Below are positions 1 through 11,231 of a stretch of DNA of 64,000 nt, piece after piece. The stretch's first letter is position 1, and every line of letters starts with the position of its first letter. Position numbers and translations under genes: made by a program. Origin of the DNA: Calonectria ilicicola (lineage: Eukaryota; Ascomycota; Sordariomycetes; Hypocreales; Nectriaceae); assembly GCA_020809705.1 (NCBI GenBank), contig CP085831.1, positions 2,914,001 to 2,978,000 of the forward strand. The letters are read 5' to 3'. The notes under the pieces were generated by a model, which saw only the letters and a list, made by a program, of their open reading frames with translations, was not told the origin of the DNA and did not search any database.

Positions 1-889
1 GTTCCGGAAATGCATACCTCATCAACCTCACCGCGCCCACCTTTGAGGTCAATGGCCTCAGTGAATCGACATATAAAATCCTGACATACGTCCACAGTAC
101 GTTTTCACTTTATCATAACAACCTAGAGATCCATCAGACTCACTCATCGATAGTATTTAGCATGGCCGCCGCTTTCTTTTTGGTATATCCACTTATTCTC
201 ACCGTGGAACCCATCATTGTCTTGAGTGATCTCATCGATCGACCAGTCAAGAAGCAAAAGTTCAAAAGATTCGAATCCATCCTACAATCAGTTTTCTTTG
301 CCCCGTTGGTAATTACCGGCTTAGTAACTGGGATTTTGGCAATGGGATCATCTGATCACTTCAGAACAGAGCATGGTGTAGGTTTAAGGCACAAAGCAGT
401 AACAGACATTATCTAATTTGTATTATGCAGATTCTTGGCCTTATTACCGTCCTATTAGCTTTGATCGCGATATCAATATACTTTCTTCAGCCTCTGTTAA
501 ATATCCGACTAAGAAATACCCTAGTAGGAATGCGATGGCTCCAAATCATTCGATACACTGACATGGTCACCTGCCAACTAATTCTTCTCGTCTCCGGCTT
601 CGCGGTAACTGATGGATTTGATGACCTTGTTGTTATGGGCGTCTGTTCCATCAACATTTCCATGTCATTGAACTTTTCCTTTGGCATGATGCTGGCCTTC
701 ATTTGGAACAGCGCCATGGCTGCCATGACTGTACAATGGTTACTCTGCCGCCGTGCAAACCCAGGCGAGATAGGATTATCGACACGGTTGTCGGCCTGGT
801 TTCGACGTCGGCCACATTCACCCTCGGATGTACAACTAAAATTTGTTCGCTCTTTGCCTCCAATACCCGAATGCGAAGAGTATAGATAG
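1..889 (+). CDS. Cytochrome b561-like integral membrane protein, 5' end outside window
   Basis: Two exons can be read: 3-377 (open to the left edge) and 431-889, joined by a 53-nt GT-AG intron (378-430). The visible part has at least four hydrophobic segments. A histidine-bearing stretch, HQTHSSIVFSMAAAFFLVYP, precedes one helix. The splice joins TEHG to ILGLITVLLALIAIS, giving the His-Gly then helix pattern of cytochrome b561/ferric-reductase-like membrane domains. The tail (about the last 40 residues) is basic and then proline-rich, so probably cytosolic. The b561 relation is inferred from layout and His positions only; the N-terminal part, where a DOMON or signal peptide would be, is not in the window. 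The stop codon sits inside a short GATA-type microsatellite (881-900). Confidence 0.55.
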
Positions 890-1216
890 ATAGATATATA
901 AAGAGCTTTTGGAAATCGGATTGACACAATTTTAAAAAGAAAAGGCAAAAAACATACAACAGCAGGGATTCGCTGGTCGTCACCGACCCAACTACTAGTC
1001 CGCCGGTTGTTAGCTTATCTATGGGAGAGCGGACGGGATCCCGAGTTCTCTAACACCTATGGTCGTATGTATCCGAGGATCTTGATAATTTAGATTAAAA
1101 GGGCGATCTATTGCATTGTATTTTGGAGCGTTTACATGTCATATATTAATCATTTTAGATCTAGAGGAAGGCGTCACTAACATTTGCTTGCTGAAAACCA
1201 ATTTCCAGGGTCGCAT
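890..1216. other. Intergenic, tail-to-tail
   Basis: This stretch separates two convergent genes. I see no open frame, RNA gene or repeat beyond the short GATA-type run that starts at the upstream stop codon. Confidence 0.5.
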
Positions 1217-2541
1217 CTAACTACCCCAAGGAGAGTCCATTTGCTCTTCGGGGGCCATATCATCCATTCCAAATATCATATTCTGTGCCCTGATGTACTT
1301 GTCCTTGTCCAAATGGAGCGTGTGAAGCCCCATAGATTTCCGATTTATATTTACTTGGTGTAGTAGGTTCACAAGCGCATCAATGTCATCCAAACTCAGT
1401 GTCTCGATTTCATATGTCTCCCTCCTCGCTGGCCAGAATGTTGGCCGGAATCCAGAATTTTCCCCACTTGCTGCATACGCGCAAGAGTCGAGGTTGATAG
1501 TGACTAAATTGGGGAGCTTTTCCATTGCCTGTAGGATTTGTTCCCACATTTCAGTGTGGAGCTCAACTTGGACAAGATTGATGGACGTCATTAGATCTTC
1601 AGAATTCTTCATAATCTCGATGAAGGTGCTGCCATTGACTGATATGCCGCCAAGGCAAATACATTTGAGTCGCCGGCGATTGAGAAACGAGACGGTGTCG
1701 AGATATATGACATTAGTGCTGCTTATCGCCAGCGACTCAACATTTTCCGCAATTTTTGCAAAGCCGACAACAAACATAGCATATTTTTCATTTGGGAGAG
1801 ATACGCTTTGAGGGTCTATCCTTTGGCGCCCATCTCGGTAATTGACTAGGCTAGTATACTCTTTGATGTGCAAGCCTAGATGTCGAAGAGGCTTGAGTAC
1901 AGTGTTGATGGAAATAGGCGAGTCGCTTTTGATGAAGTGCCCAAAGTCATACGCCAGCGGCAGGCTGAGGTCGAGTTCTATCAGATTTGGTAGTGGTATT
2001 GTATGTAAAGTGTTCGCCAGCGAGGTAATTATGACATCTTTGGTGTCGTGAGAGATGAATAAGTTCGTTTCGTAGATGAAGTCGAGAGAGCTAAGATTGA
2101 GAAATTTTGCCAAGCAAGTGGGAAGAAGCTGAGCTAGCTGCTCTGCATATATGTTGAACTCGGAGCGAAAGGCCTTGCAGTCAATACCAATGTCGAGATG
2201 GCGAACATGAGATGCATAGGGGCTGCGAGAGATCTCTCGAAGTGCCAGGAGACGAGATAAGCCATTTCTGCCACGAAATCTAGCATCAATATGCTGAAAT
2301 AGTCTTGGCGAGGCGCTATGGCAAAATGCTTTGCTGACTAACGCAGAGTGCACAATATTTCGCGCGTCTTGTACGACCGCAATTTGTATCGGCGACACTC
2401 ATTCGCGTCCCGACGAAATGTGTCATCAGCGGCCTCCAGATAGAAGGTGATCTATCATCTACGTCAGCAGCGGTTCACAAGGTGAGTGCTACACGGGATT
2501 TGAGGGCATACTAAATCAAGAATCTCAGTGGGAATATCCAT
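1217..2541 (-). CDS. F-box protein with leucine-rich C-terminal region
   Basis: The main exon (1217 to about 2367) encodes SALVSKAFCHSASPRLFQHI, the second half of a fungal F-box, followed by a Leu/Ile-rich repeat-like body. Its upstream frame is closed by TGA at 2401. Further upstream an ATG at 2541 opens MDIPTEILDL, the first half of an F-box. A 53-nt intron (2511-2459, donor GTATGC, branch CTGAC) joins it to MIDHLLSG. Completing the domain needs a second intron; a GC-AG intron at 2433-2368 (66 nt) restores frame exactly as HLLSG-DARNIVHSALVSKAF. Without it, three in-frame TGAs interrupt the gene. Such proteins normally recruit substrates to SCF ubiquitin ligases through Skp1. The alternative is a recently broken gene. 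The F-box call is firm; the second intron is inference. Confidence 0.6.
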
Positions 2542-2826
2542 TTTAGATAACCCACCAAGAATGTGGACGTGAGTGCATCGTGAGATGTGTTGCGTCGTTC
2601 CAATGCGGGGTTTTCTGAGGAGTCAACATTTCAAGTCACGTGTATCACCAAAAGAACCTGAACCTTCACAGTCGCATACAACTCTGTCATATTTTCTGAC
2701 GCCGATCAACTCCGTATCATGTTGAATTAAATGTATCGTCGTAGATACGTGCTATGTTTCTATCTAGTGGGTGCCCGCCATCCCAAAACCTCACTCCCCT
2801 CAATTGTTTTTTTTCTTTTGGCATAT
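2542..2826. other. Upstream region of the F-box gene
   Basis: This is the promoter side of the minus-strand F-box gene, up to the fold-back repeat. No open frame is supported. A pyrimidine-rich run lies at 2805-2820. Confidence 0.4.
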
Positions 2827-3001
2827 CCCACCAGGCCTGGATTTAAATCTGCAATCTCATTTGATGTGTTGGCCTGTTGACCTTGCTGGATAGCTAGATT
2901 TGTGTATTTTCTTTCGATTGCACACAAGTCTAGCTATACAGCAAGGTCAACGGGCCGGCCAATACATTAAATAAGGCTTGCAGATGCAAACCTCTCTTGG
3001 G
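2827..3001. repeat. Fold-back (MITE-like) inverted repeat, about 175 bp
   Basis: Two arms of about 79-80 bp (2827-2905 and 2922-3001) are imperfect reverse complements around a 16-nt loop. The inner halves match best, around TTGACCTTGCTG and TAGCTAGA. Most mismatches are G/A or C/T. The right end lies 8 bp from the stop codon of the decayed gene to its right. No clear target-site duplication was found, so a non-autonomous DNA transposon is likely but unproven. Confidence 0.65.
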
Positions 3002-3008
3002 TTGTATT

Positions 3009-3687
3009 TCAGAACTTGGCATTAACTAGATAGTCCTCCACAACAACTGTCTCCGGTTCTTCATTCGACTTTTCATGCGAATTCTTAGAGGAAGAGCCAT
3101 AAGCATAGCGTCTGGCCTGATATCCCACGATGATATCGGTTTCCGTAAATTCGAGCTCAGCCTCAACCGGAACAGGAGGTAAAAAGCTATATAACATATC
3201 CTTCTCGCTCAAAGAATGACGCTCGCTAGGTTTTGCATAGCCGAACATCAGGTCTCTGGCCACTGTGAGGCCGGTGATCAAGTAAACTTCATTTTTACTG
3301 CACGGATCTGTAAGATATGTCTTCACCATATCGGAAGCAAGGATCTTATCATCATAATCCGAGTCTGGGTCGAAACAGGTGGTTATGATATCCCTACAAT
3401 AAACATTAAACTCATCTTCGTCAAGGTGTTGGGGCCGACAGTGTATCTCAGAAGGAGCCGTCGCCAAAACCCATGCGGGGTAGTTGTAGAGCATCAGCTT
3501 GAGGCAGGCGCATAGAATCCCCTCTCTCTCATACAAGGCTTTACCAGCCTTTCGGGGATGCTAAAAATTCCACTCCAGTTTATGGATGCCAGAGTTTGAA
3601 GGGCGTTGACAATGGAGCCGAGTTGCAGGGGCCAGTCTTTGCAGCCATATCGAAGCGGGGCGCGACATGGTAAGTTAAGCTCCCCAT
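3009..3687 (-). pseudogene. Unknown protein gene, probably frameshifted
   Basis: An open frame of about 175 codons runs down to 3009 but has no ATG; its upstream stop lies near 3568. Two other frames upstream carry coding-like sequence that would extend it. From an ATG at 3687 one reads MGSLTYHVAPR. A second frame gives GCKDWPLQLGSIVNALQTL and continues to SIPERLVK, then the third frame takes over with ALYEREGILCACLKLML. Two single-base indels would join them. Alternatively, a 47-nt intron starting GTAAAG after SIPERL could fix the second break, but it lacks a convincing branch point. The product is not recognised; the C-terminus is acidic, then Ser/Glu-rich. A decayed gene is the simplest reading. 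Confidence 0.4.
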
Positions 3688-4081
3688 GTTAGACAAGGGT
3701 ACGTCGGGAAGCGTCGTGATTGTGAGGGCGTAAGATTTAAGAATTCATCTCAAGTTGGGGGGTTTTTTTTTTAATTAATATATCGGCAGTGGCAAAACAG
3801 AAGACAAAGGGAAAAGGAGCGCGGCTGCAGTGTCTGACCTGCAAATGGATTAATCTCTTTCATTTCTATGTGCCCGGCTTTTAACGCTTAACCCTTTGTA
3901 AAAGGATACAGTCTTTACAGAAACTCAAAGAGTACGTTTGCTAAGTAGTCTATTTATCGATCAGATTTCCTCAAAGAAAAGAAAAGAGAATTCACAAAGG
4001 GCGAGGGCGAACAGGCCCAACTTGAGTTCTTTCAAGGGTTGCGGAACGAGAATGGTGGCGTTACCCCCTCGAACTTTTGTG

Positions 4082-4126
4082 ACCTGAAATATCAAACGAA
4101 TTCATCGCTTCGTTTATATTTCAGGT
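4082..4126. repeat. Near-perfect inverted repeat (hairpin)
   Basis: The arms 4082-4100 and 4109-4126 are reverse complements (ACCTGAAATAT then AAACGAA) with one extra base in the left arm and an 8-nt loop. It lies in a gene-free region, so a terminator role has no adjacent gene to serve. Confidence 0.6.
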
Positions 4127-4894
4127 AAATGGGAATTTTCCTCCAAAGCGGTCAAAGACCTGTGAATTATGAGCAGATATCAAAAGTTCAACTCTGTGAA
4201 AGACGCGATCTGTCTTCAAGCTAGGACCAGCCCCCCTTTCTTTGTTTTTAACGCCACAGTGACGACTTCTTTGTTGGCAGTAGCTCTCAGTGCTCTTTGG
4301 CACCAACCAAGCATGGTCCATTGACGTTGGCTTTGAGTAAGAACAGGCCACCAAGCTCAAGACAGAAAAAGACAAGGCTTGCTCGGTAGCATGTCTGCAA
4401 GGCTTGAACTGGAATCGTCAGCAGCCATGGCGAGGATCTTTTAGCCAATTGGGCGTGGGTGATTAGCTGCAGCGCAAGTGGCTGATTGCATCTTGGGCGG
4501 GATTTCGGAGATGTCTTTATTGGCCTCGGTCGCGACTTGCAAGGGACAACACCGGTGAGGGACACGGACCTTAGGTCTCGGAGCCTTATTCCGCGGACAG
4601 GTTTTTGACCTACTTTTTAGCTGCACCCAAATAATCAGCCTCCCGCGTTAAAATTTCCGATGATGGTTTTTCAGATTGGGTTTATAGACGCTGCCAATGG
4701 AAGGAATAATGGAAACCCCGAGAGAACCTCGCTGCCATGCCCCGTTCGTCCCATCTCGTCTCATGATTCCCTGTGCGAGATCCTGCTAAATGGCCAGCCT
4801 GCAAGGGTGTGACTCCACAATCTAACTGGTTTTGGCTGGGCTAGCGTCTCACTAAGCCATGCAAGGCAACCCTCCGATGCACCGTTGCGAGAAT

Positions 4895-4958
4895 CCGGTA
4901 TCCGGTATACGGTATGCGACGTGCGAGGGCCCCTGAGGGAACGAGGAACGAGGAACGA
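4895..4958. repeat. Two short 7-bp tandem repeats
   Basis: CCGGTAT occurs twice, followed by ACGGTAT, at 4895-4915. GGAACGA occurs three times at 4938-4958. Both lie 360-420 bp upstream of the MFS start codon and could be regulatory or simple slippage products. Confidence 0.6.
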
Positions 4959-5316
4959 AACGGTGGCTAATTGCAGGTTTGGATCATAGGACTGAACCAC
5001 GGGGTTCACATGCATGGCCGACCCTTTTTCTGGTCGGGGCTAAAATATAATAATAATAAGCTTCTTGCTGCATCTTTATTTCTCGTTCTACTCTGTGAAT
5101 CAGGCGCTCTCTATTCAACCTCAACTGGGCTTCACGGCGCGTCCACTTGACCTCCTACGCCCATATGCCATTCTTTACTCCCCTATAGCACATACACGTT
5201 TAATCTTCAACATTCCGAGCCGCTGCGACTTTTATCATTCGACACAGAAAATTATTTTAGCTTTTTTTCTGATCTGCAAAAGAAATTCTTGGCGGTCAGG
5301 GTGACAGTCCGCAACC

Positions 5317-6952
5317 ATGGAGAAAACACCGCCACACGGCACCCAAGACCCTAGCGGGATCGATCCTTCAAAAGAGGTGGATCTAGAGATGAACAAACCC
5401 CCCAGGTCAATCAACGACCAAGTAACCGTCGATACGGCCGAGAAATCAAGCTTAACCTCACATACACTTCAGCCCGATGATGATAGCGCCGAGATTCACG
5501 ATCCCAACGTCGTCTGGTGGGACGGCGACAAGGATCCCGAGAACCCACGGAATTGGACCATGAAGCAGAAATACATCAACGGATTCTTGATTAGCATGTG
5601 CACCTTTGTCACCCCGCTAGCATCTTCCATTTTTGCCCCAGGTGTTCCAGAGCTTATGATGAACTTTCGGGTATCGAGCACCGAGCTCGCGTCGTTTGTT
5701 GTGTCGGTTTACGTGCTGGGTTTTGCAGTCGGCCCAATGTTGATGGCCCCCTTGTCCGAAGTATACGGTCGCGTCCCCATCTATCATGTCTGCAATGTCT
5801 GCTTCGTCGCTTTTACCGTTGGTTGTGCCAAGGCCCCTTCGATGGGAGCCCTTATTGCGTTTCGCTTCTTCGCCGGGTGCTTTGGTTCAGCGCCCATGAC
5901 AAACGGCGGAGGTAGCATTGCGGACATGTTCATCCCCGAGCAACGCGCAGCCGTCATGGGTGCTTTCTCTCTAGGCCCTCTCCTTGGTCCCATCATTGGC
6001 CCTGTCATCGGTGGTGTCTTGTCCGACACAAAAGGCTGGCGGTGGTCGTTTTGGATCATCGTCATCGTTGGTGGTTTCCTCCTCGTCTGCATGCTCCTAT
6101 TCCTGCGCGAGACCTTTGCGCCAGTTATTCTCGAGAGAAAGGCAGCCAGGCTACGCAAAGAGACTGGAAACATGCAGCTCCGTTCAAAACTAGACACCGG
6201 CCTCTCCACCCAGGAGCTCTTTAAGCGAGCAATCGTTCGCCCCCTCAAGTTGCTCGTCCGCTCTCCCATCTGCGCCATATTTGCAGTATACTTGATGCTG
6301 GTATACGGCTACCTCTATCTCTTATTCACTTCCATCACATTTGTGTTCCAGCAAACTTATGGGTTCAACGCAGAAACGTCCGGTTTGGTTTACCTGGGCC
6401 TCGGAATCGGTTGTTTGGCGGGAATGTTCACTTTTGCCTGGGACAGCGGCAGGGCACTCAAGAAGGCATCCTCTGAAGGAGCTGCCAAACCTGAGGTCCG
6501 TCTTAAGCTCCTCCCATTTGGAGCTGCTGTTTTCCCCATTGGCTTCTTTATCTATGGTTGGACAGCCCATTACGAGACACACTGGATTGCCCCCATCATT
6601 GGACTCTGTGTGATCGGCGTCGGTAAGTAACACATTTTGCAGATCCCTTGTAAATAATTACAATACTAACCGGAAATTCTTAGGCAACCTCCTCATGTTT
6701 ATGGCCGTCAGTGTCTACTTGGTGGATGCTTTCGAGACCTACGCCGCCTCAGCTTTGGCTGCCAATACAATCATGCGATCGATTGCCGGAGCCGTCCTTC
6801 CTCTTTGCGGTCTCAAGATGTACGACTCGCTCGGAATCGGATGGGGCAACACACTTCTTGGTTTGGTCGCGATAACCCTGCTCCCTGGCGCAATTCTTGT
6901 TCTCCGATATGGTGAGAACCTGCGTGTCAAATTTGCGATCAAGGATTTATAA
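5317..6952 (+). CDS. MFS transporter, DHA1 drug:H+ antiporter type
   Basis: Exons 5317-6622 and 6684-6952 are joined by a 61-nt intron (donor GTAAGT, branch ACTAAC), giving 524 residues and 12 predicted membrane helices. The hydrophilic N-terminus ends in WWDGDKDPENPRNW, the signature that precedes helix 1 in fungal DHA1 exporters. Motif A appears as GPMLMAPLSEVYGR after helix 2. Motif C appears as LGPLLGPIIGPVIGG in helix 5, the mark of antiporters. The family exports drugs, polyamines or secondary metabolites across the plasma membrane; the substrate cannot be read from sequence. The divergent-facing Zn2Cys6 gene lies just downstream in tail-to-tail orientation, so co-regulation is possible but not shown. 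The length is normal for the family. Confidence 0.93.
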
Positions 6953-7230
6953 ATATTACAACATTTGCGATACAGCAAACTCATAAAAGCCAATCTGTTT
7001 TTTTCTGTGGTCTTAGCCTTCTTTTAGCCTGATTTTCTTCCCGCATGATGCATAGTCGGTAGAAAAAAAACGACTGCCTGGGTAAATAGTACCATTCATT
7101 TGATTTGATCATACATAGCCTTGTTATTATCTCTCTCCTCTATTTTAATTTAGACATAGCCAAGACAACAAGCACAGATTTAAACAATTTGTTTCTTTTT
7201 GAGAATTTTGGGGTGTATATAACTATTTCT

Positions 7231-8665
7231 TCAAGTATTTGGGGACATGCTCATATCATTTACATCTACACGATTTTCCATAGACTTTTTTGGCCACTCA
7301 ATCCACTCGCGCCACTTTGGGTCCAAGGAACGCTCTGCTATTTGCAATACATTGGCGCTCCATCCTTTGTTTACCCAGCAAGGGTGCTCGAAAGGCCGAG
7401 CGACAGCAGCATAATGGGCGAGAATAACGAGCGCGACGGGATGGTCCTCGCTAATCATTTGAGTGAAGAAATGAGTCAATGTGATGGGCCACATCCAGAT
7501 GCGACGCGCGCCAATAGCAATCTCTAATGAGGTGCTTGCGAAATATGTGTTTCTTAGTGATTCAATAGCCAAGAGACATGCTGACTGGTTGTTAATGGCG
7601 TCCATCGACGGGGCAAGCCCTCTTGCCAGAACACAGAGCTGATCCATTCGGGCCTGAAACGGTCCGTCAACAATTTCGGTGATGGGATCCCATGTATATA
7701 CAAGAGGCGCAAGTGGCCCGTCCGGGCTCCAATCTTCCATTGGTTTAAGCGCAATGATGCTTTTGATTCCTTGCAACAGTCCAAAGGAATGTGCCACATC
7801 GCCGGTAGTGCACCCAGTTTCTGCGTCTTGCGGATTTGCGATTGACCACATGGTGAGCAGGAAAATGAATGTTGAAAGGAAGAAAAAGGGCTCAAAATTC
7901 TCGCTGTTGATTTCATTCAGGTGGACGGTGAAATATTGCAGGGCGAGATTCTGGTAGTGATTTGACACAAGCACATACTCCCGCTTCTTTTCCGGGCGCG
8001 TGTGTGCGTAGTGCAGAGCTGACACAGCGAGGAGTCCGTGCAAAAGAAATTCCTGCAATTGTTAGTGGTCAGCCAGTAATGAAGTCATGGTGGTGAGACA
8101 TTACATTGGAGAAAGCGGCCTCGGGGACTGATGTTTTCCACAATTCAGCCACGGCAGGGTCCCGAGAAAGTGTCAAGTACACTTCGGTGCTGTAATGGTG
8201 AAGAAGCCGCAGGCTTTGTGTCCACTGAGTAGAGAAGTGATCGCACGGTTCGCTCTCGTTGCAGCTCGCCGGCGTGGGGAAGGACGACGCTGGCGACAGG
8301 GCTGAGTGGGGAATTGGAGTGGAATGGTCTTGGGTCGCCAATGGAGTTATCTCTGGGTCAGATTGAGTTTCTTGTCTTCTGCCAGGCTGTGCAGAGGATG
8401 CTGGCCCTGTACCATTAGCCGCATCTACAGTGGCGCGCCTATGGGGGAGATTTTGCATCAAACTACACTCAACGTCGAACCGGACGCAGTTCCGACAAGG
8501 GCGCTGCTCATCGCACTGCGGGACACGGTGTTAGTGGTCAATGATGATGACACGGCCCAACTAAAGTCAACAACCGGATGCGCTCACTTTGACATGTCGG
8601 GCTTTGCATCGCAAACACCCGTTTCGCGATTTTCTATGGCCCAGGCGAGAAGGCTGCGGTCGCAT
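7231..8665 (-). CDS. Zn2Cys6 transcription factor, UPC2-like C-terminal domain
   Basis: Three exons (8665-8588, 8515-8105, 8052-7231) give 437 residues; the introns are 72 and 52 nt. The binuclear zinc cluster is split by intron 1 and reads C-LR-C-KARHVK-C-DEQRP-C-RN-C-VRFDVE-C, the canonical CX2CX6CX5CX2CX6C. A Ser/Pro/Thr-rich linker follows. The C-terminal two thirds include FLLHGLLAVSALHYA and end with GWSANVLQIAERSL and WREWIEWP. That pattern is found in the fungal-specific domain of sterol-regulator (UPC2)-like factors. The start at 8665 is the ATG nearest the zinc cluster; the frame is open further upstream. It should act in the nucleus on DNA; its targets are unknown. Confidence 0.88.
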
Positions 8666-9969
8666 ATTTCTCTGCGAGATACGGGACACAACAAGACGCC
8701 AGATATACAGTGCTTTATTCCGACGTGATGATGAAGGAGCAGGAAACGGCCAGCTCGCATACCGGACGTCGGATTCGGAAATGGACCGGGCAAAAGAAGC
8801 TAGTACCAATAAAATCGGGCGCGGATGAAATGAGCATAACGCCACGTTCAAAACGGGTTAGACTGAATCGCTTCACAAAGCCGGTGGAGTCGATGATTTG
8901 CCCTCTTGAACAGCGCCATGTTGGCTGCGTCAGAAATTGGCTGTTTCAGAAATGAATGGCCAACAACACCATCTTACTGAGCAAGGACGAATAGCTGTGC
9001 GCATGTCGCAACTCTGAGAACTGATAACAGTGCGTGAAACTGATGGCTAAAATCTGAATTGACTGGTCAATTGAAATGCTCACGCACCACGAAAAAGTTC
9101 GACACTGTCATCTCCTCATTTGGGGTCAATAGGCAAACGGATGGATGTCATACATCTGATCAGTCATTCCCCTATTATCGTTGCATTAGCTTACCTATGT
9201 CAACTCGATATCTAGGAGCTAGTCATTTTAAGTCGTATAGAAAGCCGAAACAGTGGTGTTCTCGCGACAACCATAGATGATCGCTATAGGGTAGTTTCAC
9301 CAACAATTCCCCAATGGTGAACCAGATCTCCGTTTGCAAAGCTAGTCTAAAAATTATATAAAGAGATTGGTATATTTGATTTAGAAAAAAAAATCTTTAT
9401 ATTTTGTATTTGCCTTTTGTTTTGTCTACCCATTAATTGGTGAAATCATGTAAATATTGAGTATAAAAAAGAATTCAATTTTCTACAAATTAGTGATCAA
9501 GCACTGTCAACTTAGAGTGACTGAGTTCTAGGTATCTCTATACACTCTTATATTCCCGTTATCTAATATATTCAGCATTCGAATTCCTCCCAGACAGCGA
9601 CATCTACTGTCTGTTCATTGGGTTTGCTGGTTTGTCACCTGATATTATGAAGGGAGCGTCTTGGTGGGTCTCGGTCTCGGAATCGGGGTCGGTTTTTGAA
9701 CTTGTCCGTTAGCCAATCAATGAGGGGTGGGAACGAAGGTGAATTTTGAGGCACAGTAATGTCCGCTCGGCCCGCCCCGCACAGATAAGGGGGTCATATT
9801 CCTGGCTTGCAATTGTCAACACACGACTGGCAACGTAGAACAGCGTAGAAGATAGAGAGGTATTATACCTTATTAATCCTAATATTCGGATCTCGCAAAT
9901 CGCATCTGACTTGTTTTGCAACATCGAGGAACGCATCAGCTGGGGATTTAACGATTGGAGACTGATGTC
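8666..9969. other. Intergenic up to the retrotransposon insertion
   Basis: This holds the promoter of the minus-strand zinc-cluster gene and then about 1 kb of progressively AT-richer unique sequence. The few short open frames are unconvincing. The last five bases before the element (9970-9974, ATGAT) are the left copy of its target-site duplication. Confidence 0.5.
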
Positions 9970-9974
9970 ATGAT

Positions 9975-10137
9975 TGATACGGAAATGGTGTCAACACATA
10001 TGGAACCCTGTAAGTGTGTGCCTTAGGCACCCTTGGAAGGCATATATAAGCCTGTTACTAGGGTAGATAAAGAAGAAGATATTAATCTTCCTACTATATA
10101 TTATTAAGACTTTTATTATTCTAATTTTATTATATTA
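9975..10137 (+). repeat. Left LTR of element A
   Basis: 163 bp, aligned without gaps to 32554-32716. All differences I compared are C/T or G/A. From 9975 to 10061 this copy holds the G and C bases; from 10070 onward it is the mutated copy. Confidence 0.9.
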
Positions 10138-10408
10138 TATAATAATAATTACTTTTTTTTAAGATTAATATTATAATATTATTTTAGGTAATTATATTAA
10201 ATAATCTTAAATTATATTTTAATATAATATATTATTAGATTATTTATTAATTAATTAATAAGAAAAATATTTATAATAATTCTTATAAATCTATTTTTAA
10301 AATCTTTTTTTAAAATTTTTCTTTATATAAAGAATACTTTATTTAATTATTTATATAATCTAAAGAAAATATTAATTATTAAAAATTATAAAATAATCTT
10401 AAGTTCAT

Positions 10409-10458
10409 TGCTCATATCCTGTCACACTGCTCATATCCTGTCACACTGCTCATATCCT
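10409..10458. repeat. 19-bp tandem repeat, about 2.5 copies
   Basis: The unit TGCTCATATCCTGTCACAC is repeated in direct tandem with no mismatches. It starts a roughly 200-bp patch (to about 10620) that keeps many C residues while the flanks are nearly pure AT. It may be part of the 5' control region of element A. Confidence 0.75.
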
Positions 10459-11231
10459 ATTAGTTATTTGATTGAACCGTTGTTTACATTTCCTATTCTA
10501 ATATCCATTTAAAAGCAGCCTTTCCTACCTTTTTCCTTCCACTATACTATATTTATAACTATTCAATTCAACATATCAATCTATATAAAACCCTTATTCT
10601 TTATTTCCTTTAAAAATCTCTTTTAATTCTTTTTAAAAAAGATCTTTTATATTTAAGTATATTAAAATACTTTAATATTAATTTTATTATTTATTATTAT
10701 TTTTAAATAAAGATCTTATTTTTATTTAAAAGATTCTTTTTTTAAAAAAAAATTTATATTTTTAAAAAATTAATTTAATTCTAATTTAATTTTTTATATT
10801 ATCTTATTTTTATACTTTTATTACTTTTTTCTAAAGTTTTTTTAATTTTTAATTCTTTATATTTAATTTAATATTATTAATTTAGATTTTTTAATAAATA
10901 TATTAAGCTATAAATTCTATTTCTAAAGAGCTATTACCTTTATAAATAATATATTATTTAAATATCTTAGTTATATATATATATATTTTTAAGAGGGTCT
11001 ATTTAATATATATTTAAAAGAGGGTTATTTAAAAGAGATTTATTTAAGTAAAATTCTTCTTTTTATTATATAAGGGTTCTATCTATTAAGGTTTTTATCT
11101 TATATTGCCTTTAGGCTTTAAAATTAGCACAAGGGCGATTGTACTAATCGATGTGAAAGTCTATCATGAGGCGTGCCTTTAGGTCCTGTGACCTTGTCGG
11201 CATCTTCCTTTCCTAAAAGGAAGAAAATAAC

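Larger units (their letters stand above)
3688..5316. other. Long intergenic region upstream of the MFS gene
   Basis: No gene is supported here. It contains a strong hairpin (4082-4126), two runs of 7-bp tandem repeats (4895-4958) and a pyrimidine-rich leader just before the MFS start. The last 250 bp are probably promoter and 5' UTR, with a TATAATAATA run near 5046. Confidence 0.45.
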
